From Bacillus_I endophytica_A (lineage in GTDB: Bacteria; Bacillota; Bacilli; Bacillales; Bacillaceae_H): a stretch of 37,925 bases of DNA. The translations under genes and the position numbers were made by a program. Under the pieces are notes generated by a model, which was given only the letters and a program-made list of their open reading frames with translations, did no database searches and was not told where the DNA came from. The stretch lies in contig NZ_JALAMS010000051.1 of NCBI RefSeq assembly GCF_026790145.1, positions 1-37,925 of the forward strand, in the 5' to 3' direction. This document shows positions 32,443 through 37,925 of this stretch, in pieces. Each line of letters begins with the position of its first letter. Position 1 is the first letter of the stretch.

Positions 32443-32451
32443 ATCATAACA
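32443..32451 (-). promoter_or_regulatory. Extended -10 promoter of the lipoprotein/two-component operon
   Basis: TGT-TATGAT on the minus strand about 60 bases before the first start codon; weak -35. Confidence 0.35.
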
Positions 32452-32479
32452 AATTTTAAAATCTAATTCATCTTCCATA

Positions 32480-32516
32480 AAAAACAGAAGGCTTGTCCTA
32501 AAAAGGAAAAGCCTTC
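32480..32516 (-). terminator. Terminator of the polysaccharide deacetylase gene
   Basis: GAAGGCTT / AAGCCTTC arms with an inner TCCT/AGGA pairing, followed by TGTTTTTT on the minus strand. Confidence 0.8.
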
Positions 32517-32532
32517 ACAATAACACCATTTT

Positions 32533-33732
32533 TTAAAAATGAACAACTGGTAGCGTATCGTCAAGTGGCTTCATTTTATAGCCATGAGCACTCAAGTAGT
32601 CTAATAGGTCATTCAAATGTTGAGCCGTTGTTTGTTTGTCATGTAGAAGAATTACTGGTTCTTTAAAAGATTTCGTTTCAATATCATGAATAACTCCGTT
32701 TACATAACGAGCATCTTTGTATTTCCAATCTAGACTATCAATATTCCAATCCCACAGTTCAAATCCATTTTGGTGCACAGCTTCTAAATATTCCGGCTTC
32801 ATATATGGAACGCTTCCATAAGGAGTACGAATAAGGTTTGTGCGCACGCCTGTTAAATGATAAAGATCATTCTGTGCTTCTTTCATCTCCCCAACAACCG
32901 TATCTTTAGATTGATAGATTTGATGAGCATCATGACTTACTCCATGTAAAGCAGGCTCATGGCCTCCTTCTACAATTGCCTTCGTTGCTTCAGGGAAACG
33001 TTTCATATTAGGTCCAAGCATAAAAAACGTTCCTTTAGCATTATGAGCATCAAGGATTTGTAGAATTTCTTGAGTATGTGTACTAGGGCCATCGTCAAAT
33101 GTTAGATAAACGACTTTCTCTTCTTGATTCTCTTCGTTTGAGGGAGCTGTTGGCAATTCAGGTGTAGAAGGGGTCGTTTGATTTCCACTCTGCTGAGCAG
33201 ATGCTTGTTCTTGTTTATTTTCAGATGAAGAAGACACATTCTCTTGTTTCTTCTCTTCTTTATTTTCTTTGTCTGCTTTTTCTTCCTCATCCACTTTTGG
33301 TTTTGTTTCTTTCTTCTCTTCTGTCTCTTGTGCTTTTTCTTTTTCTTGGGCTTTTTCTTTTACTTCTTCTTCTGCCTTCATGTCTGGTATACTTTTATTC
33401 TGTTGTTTAGCTGCTTCTTCTATAGATTGATTCGGCTCTACTGAGTTTTCAGCTTGATTCTCTTTCTCTTGTGATGATTGATTCGGCTCTTCTTTTTCTT
33501 CGTTCTTATGTATAGAAGATTGATCTTTCTTTTCTTCCTGCTGGATTGCTTCCGATTTCATTTTCTCTTCCTGTGAGTCTACACTTTTCTCCGTTGAGCT
33601 CTTATCAGTGCTGCTTTGAGCCTTCTCCACTGCCGCAACTCCACCAAGGCTTATGAGTACAACAGCTGCACCAATTGCAACCTTCTTAACGCTATTACTC
33701 CATCCTTTTTTGTTACCTTCTTTTTGCTTCAT
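32533..33732 (-). CDS. Membrane-anchored polysaccharide (peptidoglycan) deacetylase
   Basis: The 399-aa protein has an N-terminal anchor (basic NKKGWSNSVKK, then helix 17-35). A long low-complexity Lys/Glu/Gln/Ser region (about 40-205) probably spans the wall. The C-terminal NodB domain carries motif 1 TFDDGPS (211-217; Asp213, Asp214), metal-binding His263 and His267 (HGVSH), motif 3 RTPYG (302-306), DWNIDSLDW (328-336) and ILLHD with His364. It should remove N-acetyl groups from peptidoglycan or a wall polymer with Zn2+. Related B. subtilis enzymes are PdaA, PdaC and YxkH; which one it matches is unclear. A WalR box lies upstream. Confidence 0.85.
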   Translation of the reverse strand: MKQKEGNKKGWSNSVKKVAIGAAVVLISLGGVAAVEKAQSSTDKSSTEKSVDSQEEKMKSEAIQQEEKKDQSSIHKNEEKEEPNQSSQEKENQAENSVEPNQSIEEAAKQQNKSIPDMKAEEEVKEKAQEKEKAQETEEKKETKPKVDEEEKADKENKEEKKQENVSSSSENKQEQASAQQSGNQTTPSTPELPTAPSNEENQEEKVVYLTFDDGPSTHTQEILQILDAHNAKGTFFMLGPNMKRFPEATKAIVEGGHEPALHGVSHDAHQIYQSKDTVVGEMKEAQNDLYHLTGVRTNLIRTPYGSVPYMKPEYLEAVHQNGFELWDWNIDSLDWKYKDARYVNGVIHDIETKSFKEPVILLHDKQTTAQHLNDLLDYLSAHGYKMKPLDDTLPVVHF

Positions 33733-33754
33733 TCTTACAAATAACCCCCAAATA

Positions 33755-33803
33755 TTGTCGAAAATTAGTTTATTATTCTAGTATAAATTGGTTACTTCGA
33801 CAA
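33755..33803. promoter_or_regulatory. Widely spaced inverted repeat around the deacetylase promoter
   Basis: TTGTCGAA (33755-33762) and TTCGACAA (33796-33803) are perfect complements with centres 41 bp apart, about four helical turns. The right arm forms a TTGTCG -35 with TAGAAT 17 bp downstream; TATACT (33780-33785) is an alternative -10. Confidence 0.4.
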
Positions 33804-33806
33804 ATG

Positions 33807-33823
33807 GTAACAAAAGAGTTACA
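33807..33823 (-). promoter_or_regulatory. WalR (YycF) box upstream of the polysaccharide deacetylase gene
   Basis: TGTAAC-TCTTT-TGTTAC on the minus strand perfectly matches TGTWAH-N5-TGTWAH and lies 21 bases upstream of the TATACT -10. Confidence 0.6.
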
Positions 33824-33846
33824 AGTTTACCGCAATGGTACATTAT

Positions 33847-33878
33847 AAAAAAGACTTGCCAATAGACAAGTCTTTTTT
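33847..33878. terminator. Terminator of the rhodanese-like gene
   Basis: AAAAAAGACTTG / CAAGTCTTTTTT, a perfect 12-bp stem with A and T runs on both sides. Confidence 0.85.
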
Positions 33879-33902
33879 ATATCATTCCTTAGTACAAATT
33901 GT

Positions 33903-34232
33903 TTATAAACACCAGTATCCTTTTACTCTAACGCCTTTACGACTTAGCTGTCTAACAGTTAAATTTTTTAAGACAGCATCAGATACGATAATAACAACTT
34001 CATTCTTCGGAATATCACCGTATTGCCTTTTCAAATACGGCAATGGAATATGCAGTGCATCTTCACACGGCTTTGTTTTAATTTCGTGAAAATCGCGAAC
34101 GTCAATTAAGATAGCACTCTCAACTTCCTGACATGAAGTTACCTTTTTGACGCCCACAACAGGGATGTAGCGCTGATAAACAAGAAAAAAAACTAAACAA
34201 CCTATAAGACCTATAACACTCATTAGAAGCAC
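33903..34232 (-). CDS. Membrane-anchored rhodanese-like protein lacking the catalytic cysteine
   Basis: The 109-aa protein has one N-terminal helix (about 1-20) and a rhodanese-like domain: VTSCQEVESAILIDVRDFHEI in two parts (about 31-51), HIPLPYLKRQYGDIP and EVVIIVSDAVLKN. The expected active-site loop after the strand VVIIV should begin with Cys; here it is Ser-Asp-Ala, so sulfur transfer is unlikely. The ending RKGVRVKGYWCL follows the family. GTG start with AGGTGG upstream. B. subtilis YqhL has a similar anchored layout but keeps the cysteine as I recall. Confidence 0.7.
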   Translation of the reverse strand: MLLMSVIGLIGCLVFFLVYQRYIPVVGVKKVTSCQEVESAILIDVRDFHEIKTKPCEDALHIPLPYLKRQYGDIPKNEVVIIVSDAVLKNLTVRQLSRKGVRVKGYWCL

Positions 34233-34365
34233 AATGCCACCTACTTACCCTTATTTTACAAACTTAATCCTACTACACGAAAAAGCAAAAATCAAAAATA
34301 AAAACTGAATTAAACAAAATTATATAAATTTTCTAAAACATTTATCAACTTTTTAAAAAACAAGG

Positions 34366-34546
34366 TGTTATAATGCACCTCAAAAATAAGAGAGGAAAAC
34401 GTTATTGTCTTGATAAGAAAAATGATGAACTCAAGATAGCAAGAATGTCTAAGGAGTTGTCAAACGTAAGTGGCAGAGCATAGCTAAGGAAATTGTTCCT
34501 TTTCCCATTCAAAAACTTTTCTCGAAGCATCCCATAATAAAGAAGT
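34366..34546 (+). other. Transcribed-looking region without a clear gene
   Basis: An extended -10 (TGT-TATAAT, -10 at 34369-34374) is followed by AGAGAGGA and several very short frames, then a small hairpin AAGGAA-ATTG-TTCCTT (34487-34502) with a T/C-rich tail. No long ORF is present. It may be a small RNA or a decayed gene; the rest of the gap from 34233 is A/T-rich with nothing recognisable. Confidence 0.3.
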
Positions 34547-34738
34547 ATGACAAAAATGGAGGAAAGAGTCCCTTTTTTTATAGCGGTAAAAGACAGTAAA
34601 ATAGGTGCCTATGCTCATTTTACTCTTCTTCAAAATAAAACAGCTAGCCTTCTAGCGTCTTATGTAGATTGTACTTATCAACGTAAAGAAAGTGAATTTC
34701 CGCCTAATAATACAACACTTTTCAAACAGAAAAAATAA
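34547..34738 (+). CDS. Possible small protein, unknown
   Basis: A 63-codon frame (start ATG 34547 or 34556) ends shortly before a strong terminator on the same strand. The product (MEERVPFFIAVKDSKIGAYA, then a polar tail) has no recognised domain. The ribosome site is weak (AAAGAAG). The downstream terminator and the upstream extended -10 support transcription, but coding is uncertain. Confidence 0.3.
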   Translation: MTKMEERVPFFIAVKDSKIGAYAHFTLLQNKTASLLASYVDCTYQRKESEFPPNNTTLFKQKK

Positions 34739-34769
34739 ATAAGGAGTCTAGTTCTACATTAAAAACCAT

Positions 34770-34801
34770 AAAAAAGCCTAAACAAAAGTTTAGGCTTTTT
34801 T
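34770..34801. terminator. Bidirectional terminator between ispA and the plus-strand region
   Basis: AAAAAAGCCTAAAC / GTTTAGGCTTTTTT, a perfect 14-bp stem with a four-base loop. Confidence 0.9.
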
Positions 34802-35752
34802 TTACTCTTCTTTTGTTGAAGCAACTTCTTCGAGCGTCTTATGCATCTTCAAAAGTCCATGTCCTTCTCCGCTCCGGTCATTTCCAAGTGAAACAGTGTG
34901 AGAAATAAGACGTTCATAAAGCTCAGGCTCTTTGATATCTTTGCCGTAATCTTGTTTCCATTTGTTTGCTAAAAGCGCTGCTGCTCCTGCAACGTGCGGA
35001 GTAGCCATTGATGTCCCACTCAATACAGCAAATTTCCCGTTTAGATAGGTTGACAAAATTTCCTCTCCTGGAGCTACTAAATCAATTTTGTCATTTGTAT
35101 TGCTAAATTCCGAAAGCTGACCGCGTAAATTCACAGATCCGACTTGAACGACTTCCTCATATGCCCCTGGATAAGCATACTCATCTGTTTGATCGTTTCC
35201 ATCGCCTTCATTTCCAGCTGCACAAACAACTAAAATGTTTGCTGCAACAGCTTCTTGAACAGCTTTGTGAAGAGCTGGATCATCTTGTGATCCACCTAGA
35301 GACATTGAAATAATACTTACTTTTTCTCCTTGTTTTCCTCTCCACTCTACTGCATATTTAATAGCCTTTATAATCCAGTCTGTTTGCCCCATCCCTTGTT
35401 TATCGAGAACTTTAAGAACAAGTAATCCTGCTTTTGGTGCTACACCTACAACGCCCATATCGTTTTCCATAGCAGCAATCGTCCCTGCAACATGCGTACC
35501 GTGGCCGTTATAGTCTTTTACATTCTCTTTTGTATCATCTTCTGTAAAGTTATAAACATCAACAATTTGGTCTTTTAAGTCAGGATGATCTACTTCGCAT
35601 CCTGTATCAAGAACAGCAACAATAACTTCTTCTCCTCTATATCCTTGCTGCCATACAAGCGGTGCATCAATAAGGCGAACCCCTGGTGGTACCTCATTTG
35701 ATGATTCACGAACTTCCTGTACTTTAAAAGGAATTAAACCGACTTTAGCCAT
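34802..35752 (-). CDS. ispA: Intracellular serine protease IspA
   Basis: The 316-aa subtilisin-family protein has no signal peptide. The short N-terminal propeptide carries LIPF (6-9), the LIPY/F motif by which ISPs block their own active site until cleavage. Catalytic residues are Asp49 (AVLDTG), His84 (NGHGTHVAG), oxyanion Asn181 and Ser248 (SGTSMATPHVAG). IspA is the major intracellular protease of Bacillus in stationary phase. Start: ATG behind AAAGGGGAG. The 46-aa peptide gene lies 88 bases upstream in the same direction with no terminator between, so they may be co-transcribed. Confidence 0.93.
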   Translation of the reverse strand: MAKVGLIPFKVQEVRESSNEVPPGVRLIDAPLVWQQGYRGEEVIVAVLDTGCEVDHPDLKDQIVDVYNFTEDDTKENVKDYNGHGTHVAGTIAAMENDMGVVGVAPKAGLLVLKVLDKQGMGQTDWIIKAIKYAVEWRGKQGEKVSIISMSLGGSQDDPALHKAVQEAVAANILVVCAAGNEGDGNDQTDEYAYPGAYEEVVQVGSVNLRGQLSEFSNTNDKIDLVAPGEEILSTYLNGKFAVLSGTSMATPHVAGAAALLANKWKQDYGKDIKEPELYERLISHTVSLGNDRSGEGHGLLKMHKTLEEVASTKEE

Positions 35753-35840
35753 CTTTTTCTCCCCTTTTCCAAATGATTTTTTATACTTTACAATGAGATG
35801 GGACGCACACTCTTATTTCCTTAACTTCTCTAAAGATGCT

Positions 35841-35981
35841 CTACAAAAATCGCCTTTTTCGTTTTGGTTTCTTTTTGATATTTTTCATACTTTTCATATT
35901 TTTTACGCCGATTGTTATCGTGGTAAAAGTCGTAGCGACTAGTGCGAACAGCTGCAGAAACTGCTCTAACCACGCTAGCAC
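35841..35981 (-). CDS. 46-aa membrane peptide with strongly basic tail
   Basis: A GTG start with GGAGGAG six bases upstream opens 46 codons: MLAWLEQFLQLFALVATTFT, then TITIGVKNMKSMKN and a tail of IKKKPKRKRRFL. One transmembrane helix (about 7-26) is followed by about twelve basic residues. Size and charge resemble type I toxin peptides of Bacillus (TxpA, BsrG), but no sequence match is claimed and no antisense antitoxin is proven. It is preceded by a structured leader with its own terminator. Confidence 0.5.
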   Translation of the reverse strand: MLAWLEQFLQLFALVATTFTTITIGVKNMKSMKNIKKKPKRKRRFL

Positions 35982-35999
35982 AATATCTCCTCCCTTCTT

Positions 36000-36099
36000 A
36001 TAAAAAAGCACCCACAAACAGCTTTATGATTAATGACTGCTCGGGGCGCTTTGTTCTATAAAGAATCGAATGTAATGATAGGAATAAAATGTGCGTCTT
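36000..36099 (-). ncRNA. Structured leader or small RNA before the 46-aa gene
   Basis: From a promoter at 36106-36134 about 100 bases are transcribed to a terminator-like hairpin (AAGCGCCCCGAGCAG / CTGTTTGTGGGTGCTT, imperfect, about 36006-36051) followed by six U, 20 bases before the ribosome site of the 46-aa gene. It is either an attenuator or an independent small RNA. Confidence 0.45.
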
Positions 36100-36105
36100 A
36101 TTAAA

Positions 36106-36134
36106 ATTTTAACATATACTGATAATTCAAACAA
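36106..36134 (-). promoter_or_regulatory. Promoter of the structured leader
   Basis: TTGTTT-N17-TAAAAT on the minus strand. Confidence 0.45.
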
Positions 36135-36154
36135 GTATAATTTTTCAATAAATA

Positions 36155-36183
36155 GAAGCAAATGCTAAGATTGCATTCGCTTT
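36155..36183 (-). terminator. Terminator of rocA
   Basis: AAAGCGAATGC / GCATTTGCTTC arms with a seven-base loop; the minus-strand tail is TATTTATTG. Confidence 0.65.
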
Positions 36184-36197
36184 TATTTATTCATCTC

Positions 36198-37745
36198 TTA
36201 GAGCATTTCACTAATTGTTTTAGGGAGCATGTGTAAAGGAAGATAATCTGGACCTCCTGCTTTAGAATCTGTGCCAGACATGTTAAAGCCACCAAATGGA
36301 TGATATCCAACAATCGCTCCTGTGCAATTTCGGTTGAAATATAGATTTCCAACATGAAAGTGACCTTTTGCATACTCCAGATGCTCGCGGTTATTTGAAA
36401 AAACGGCTCCTGTTAATCCATACTCTGTATTATTTGCTATTTCAATAAGCTCTTTAAAGTTTTTTCCTTTTGAAAAGGCTAAAACAGGACCAAATATCTC
36501 TTCCTGCATAATCCGTGCTTTTGGATCAACGTCTGCAAAGATTGTTGGATCAATGAAAAAGCCTTTTGAATCATCGCTTTTTCCTCCATATACAAGACGT
36601 CCTTCTTCTTTTCCAATTTCAATATAATCTGTAATTTTATCAAATGAACTTTGGTCAATAACAGGTCCCATGTATGTTCTTCCATCTACAGGATCTCCTA
36701 CTTTTTTGGTTTCTGCAATTTTTACAACTCGTTCAACTACGTTATCGTATACATCCTCATGGATAACAGCTCTGGAACCAGCAGAACATTTTTGTCCTGA
36801 AAAACCAAAAGCCGAAACAAAGATTTCTTCTGCTGCTGCCTCTAGATCTGCACTTTTATCTACGACAACTGTATCTTTGCCTCCCATTTCAATAATGGAT
36901 CGCTTCAGCCATTTTTGTCCTTCCCTTACTTGTGAAGCTCTATTGTAAATTCTCGTTCCAACTTCACGAGAGCCTGTAAAACTAATAAGATATGTTAACG
37001 GATGGTCCACTAAATAATCACCTACTTCACTACCACTTCCAGGGCAAAAGTTGACAACGCCTTTCGGTATCCCTGCTTCCTGCAGAATATCAATAAAAGC
37101 CCGAGCAATCACAGGAGTGTTTGAAGCTGGTTTTAGGACAACCGTATTTCCTGTCACAATAGGAGCAACTGTTGTTCCAACCATGATTGCAAAAGCAAAA
37201 TTCCACGGAGGTATAACAACTGTTACCCCCATACTTGTATAAATATATTTATTTTTCTCTCCATCTCTGCTTTTTACAGGAGCTCCGTCTTTTAAACGAA
37301 TCATTTCCCGACCATAATACTCCATAAAATCAATGCCTTCTGCAATGTCTGCATCTGCTTCTTTCCACGGTTTTCCTCCCTCTTTAATAAGGAGAGCTGT
37401 TAATTCTTTTTTTCGACGACGCGTAATAGCTGCTGCTCTAAATAAAAGCTCTGCTCGCGCTTCTGCTTCCCACAAACGCCAGCTTTCAAAAGCATTGTGA
37501 GCAGCCTTCATCGCGTTCTCTGCGTGATCCTTACTTGCTTTTGAAACATAACCTACTACTTCCTCTTTGTTAGCAGGGTTAATAGAAGTAATCTCTTCAT
37601 CTGTTTCAACATTTTTTCCATCAATTAATAAGCTATGTTTTTTACCTAAATAGCTTTTTATATGTTCAAGAGCTTGTTCCATCTCTTGATAGTTTTTCTC
37701 AATTGAAAAATCAGTAAATGGCTCATGTGAATATTCCTTAATCAT
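36198..37745 (-). CDS. rocA: L-glutamate gamma-semialdehyde (1-pyrroline-5-carboxylate) dehydrogenase
   Basis: The 515-aa aldehyde dehydrogenase has the P5C dehydrogenase N-terminus (YSHEPFTDFS, as in B. subtilis RocA, also 515 aa), PPWNFAFA with Asn182, general base Glu286 (EMGGKD) and nucleophile Cys320 (GFSGQKCSAG). The C-terminus GGFNMSGTDSKAGGPDYL is typical of RocA. It oxidises glutamate semialdehyde to glutamate with NAD+, the last step of arginine, ornithine and proline breakdown. PutC/YcgN is the alternative name; no proline or arginine gene lies nearby to decide. No sigma-54 type promoter was seen, although B. subtilis rocA uses one. Confidence 0.88.
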   Translation of the reverse strand: MIKEYSHEPFTDFSIEKNYQEMEQALEHIKSYLGKKHSLLIDGKNVETDEEITSINPANKEEVVGYVSKASKDHAENAMKAAHNAFESWRLWEAEARAELLFRAAAITRRRKKELTALLIKEGGKPWKEADADIAEGIDFMEYYGREMIRLKDGAPVKSRDGEKNKYIYTSMGVTVVIPPWNFAFAIMVGTTVAPIVTGNTVVLKPASNTPVIARAFIDILQEAGIPKGVVNFCPGSGSEVGDYLVDHPLTYLISFTGSREVGTRIYNRASQVREGQKWLKRSIIEMGGKDTVVVDKSADLEAAAEEIFVSAFGFSGQKCSAGSRAVIHEDVYDNVVERVVKIAETKKVGDPVDGRTYMGPVIDQSSFDKITDYIEIGKEEGRLVYGGKSDDSKGFFIDPTIFADVDPKARIMQEEIFGPVLAFSKGKNFKELIEIANNTEYGLTGAVFSNNREHLEYAKGHFHVGNLYFNRNCTGAIVGYHPFGGFNMSGTDSKAGGPDYLPLHMLPKTISEML

Positions 37746-37876
37746 CTCATCTACCCCTTTGCTATTTATTGAATTCCTTTCATCCTTATAAACTCATATA
37801 ACCTCCTAGCCTATAATTAAACATATATTTTTCTAACAAAAAAATGCTTGTTTGTCTTGAATCCATTTCCTGTAAA

Positions 37877-37909
37877 AAAAAGACTTCCTATTATAATGGG
37901 AAGTCTTTT
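37877..37909. terminator. Terminator hairpin at the right edge
   Basis: AAAAGACTTCC / GGAAGTCTTTT arms with an A/T loop; A8 and T4 runs flank it. On the minus strand it would end a gene lying beyond the window. Confidence 0.65.
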
Positions 37910-37925
37910 CAGACCGTAGACAAAC
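37907..37925. repeat. Right arm of the 19-bp terminal inverted repeat
   Basis: TTTCAGACCGTAGACAAAC, the reverse complement of positions 3-21, directly follows the terminator hairpin as the left copy does. Confidence 0.7.

Noticed and set aside
33100..33620. Overlapping plus-strand frames rich in Phe/Leu opposite the deacetylase
   Set aside because: They are shadows of the Lys/Glu/Gln-rich coding sequence, without ribosome sites.
17786..35752. Two subtilases (AprX and IspA) as one linked protease system
   Set aside because: They are 16 kb apart, in separate transcription units, and both are ordinary Bacillus genes.
37746..37925. Sigma-54 (-24/-12) promoter before rocA
   Set aside because: No TGGCA-N7-TTGC pattern was found on the minus strand in the available sequence.

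Overview
The window looks like a chromosomal segment of a low-GC, endospore-forming Bacillaceae bacterium (Bacillus/Priestia type). The evidence is the set of close matches to Bacillus proteins (NfrA, AprX, IspA, AsnB, AroA-type DAHP synthase with chorismate mutase, YqgV, RocA, BrnQ, BluB), a GerPA/GerPF-type spore gene, a SpoVB/YkvU-type flippase, strong AGGAGG ribosome sites and poly-U intrinsic terminators. I see no insertion sequence, CRISPR array, rRNA or tRNA. Most genes lie on the minus strand in short units, each closed by a hairpin terminator. A perfect 19-bp inverted repeat sits at the two extreme ends of the window, next to a terminator hairpin on both sides.

Layout. 0-8 kb: a TrpD2/YbiB-like protein, NfrA, a SpoVB/YkvU-like flippase, Ohr with a sigma-B-like promoter, a GerPA-like spore protein with a sigma-K-like promoter, a TSUP anion transporter with a leader terminator, BluB, a GNAT acetyltransferase, a frameshifted holin-like gene and two small membrane proteins. 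8-16 kb: a membrane-anchored protein with a DUF559-like tail, a strong unannotated small-RNA candidate, asnB, aroA behind a tyrosine-type T-box leader whose terminator module is duplicated, YqgV, an NlpC/P60 endopeptidase with three peptidoglycan-binding repeats, a small membrane protein, a lipoprotein and a methyltransferase. 16-25.5 kb: nitronate monooxygenase, AprX, YfmJ, a Gfo/Idh oxidoreductase, small proteins, and a compact operon (Yip1-like membrane protein, unknown 161-aa protein, Gly-Gly-ending lipoprotein, glutathionylspermidine-synthase-like ATP-grasp ligase, DUF350 membrane protein and a 43-aa membrane peptide). 25.6-38 kb: a 30-aa membrane peptide, BrnQ, an old yellow enzyme, a GNAT, a lipoprotein/response regulator/histidine kinase operon, a polysaccharide deacetylase, a rhodanese-like protein without its cysteine, IspA, a 46-aa basic membrane peptide behind a structured leader, and RocA.

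How the genes may work together. Three separate cell-wall genes each carry a perfect match to the Bacillus WalR (YycF) box, TGT(A/T)A(A/C/T)-N5-TGT(A/T)A(A/C/T), at or just upstream of a predicted promoter: asnB (whose B. subtilis homologue amidates meso-diaminopimelate in peptidoglycan), the NlpC/P60 endopeptidase and the polysaccharide deacetylase. This points to a WalR-controlled wall-remodelling set. The ATP-grasp/DUF350/lipoprotein operon is the best candidate for a poorly described biochemical system: it resembles the E. coli ygiBC and yjf neighbourhoods, and I propose an envelope-linked amide-ligation pathway.

Functions are assigned by recognising motifs and remembered homologues; no database search was run.
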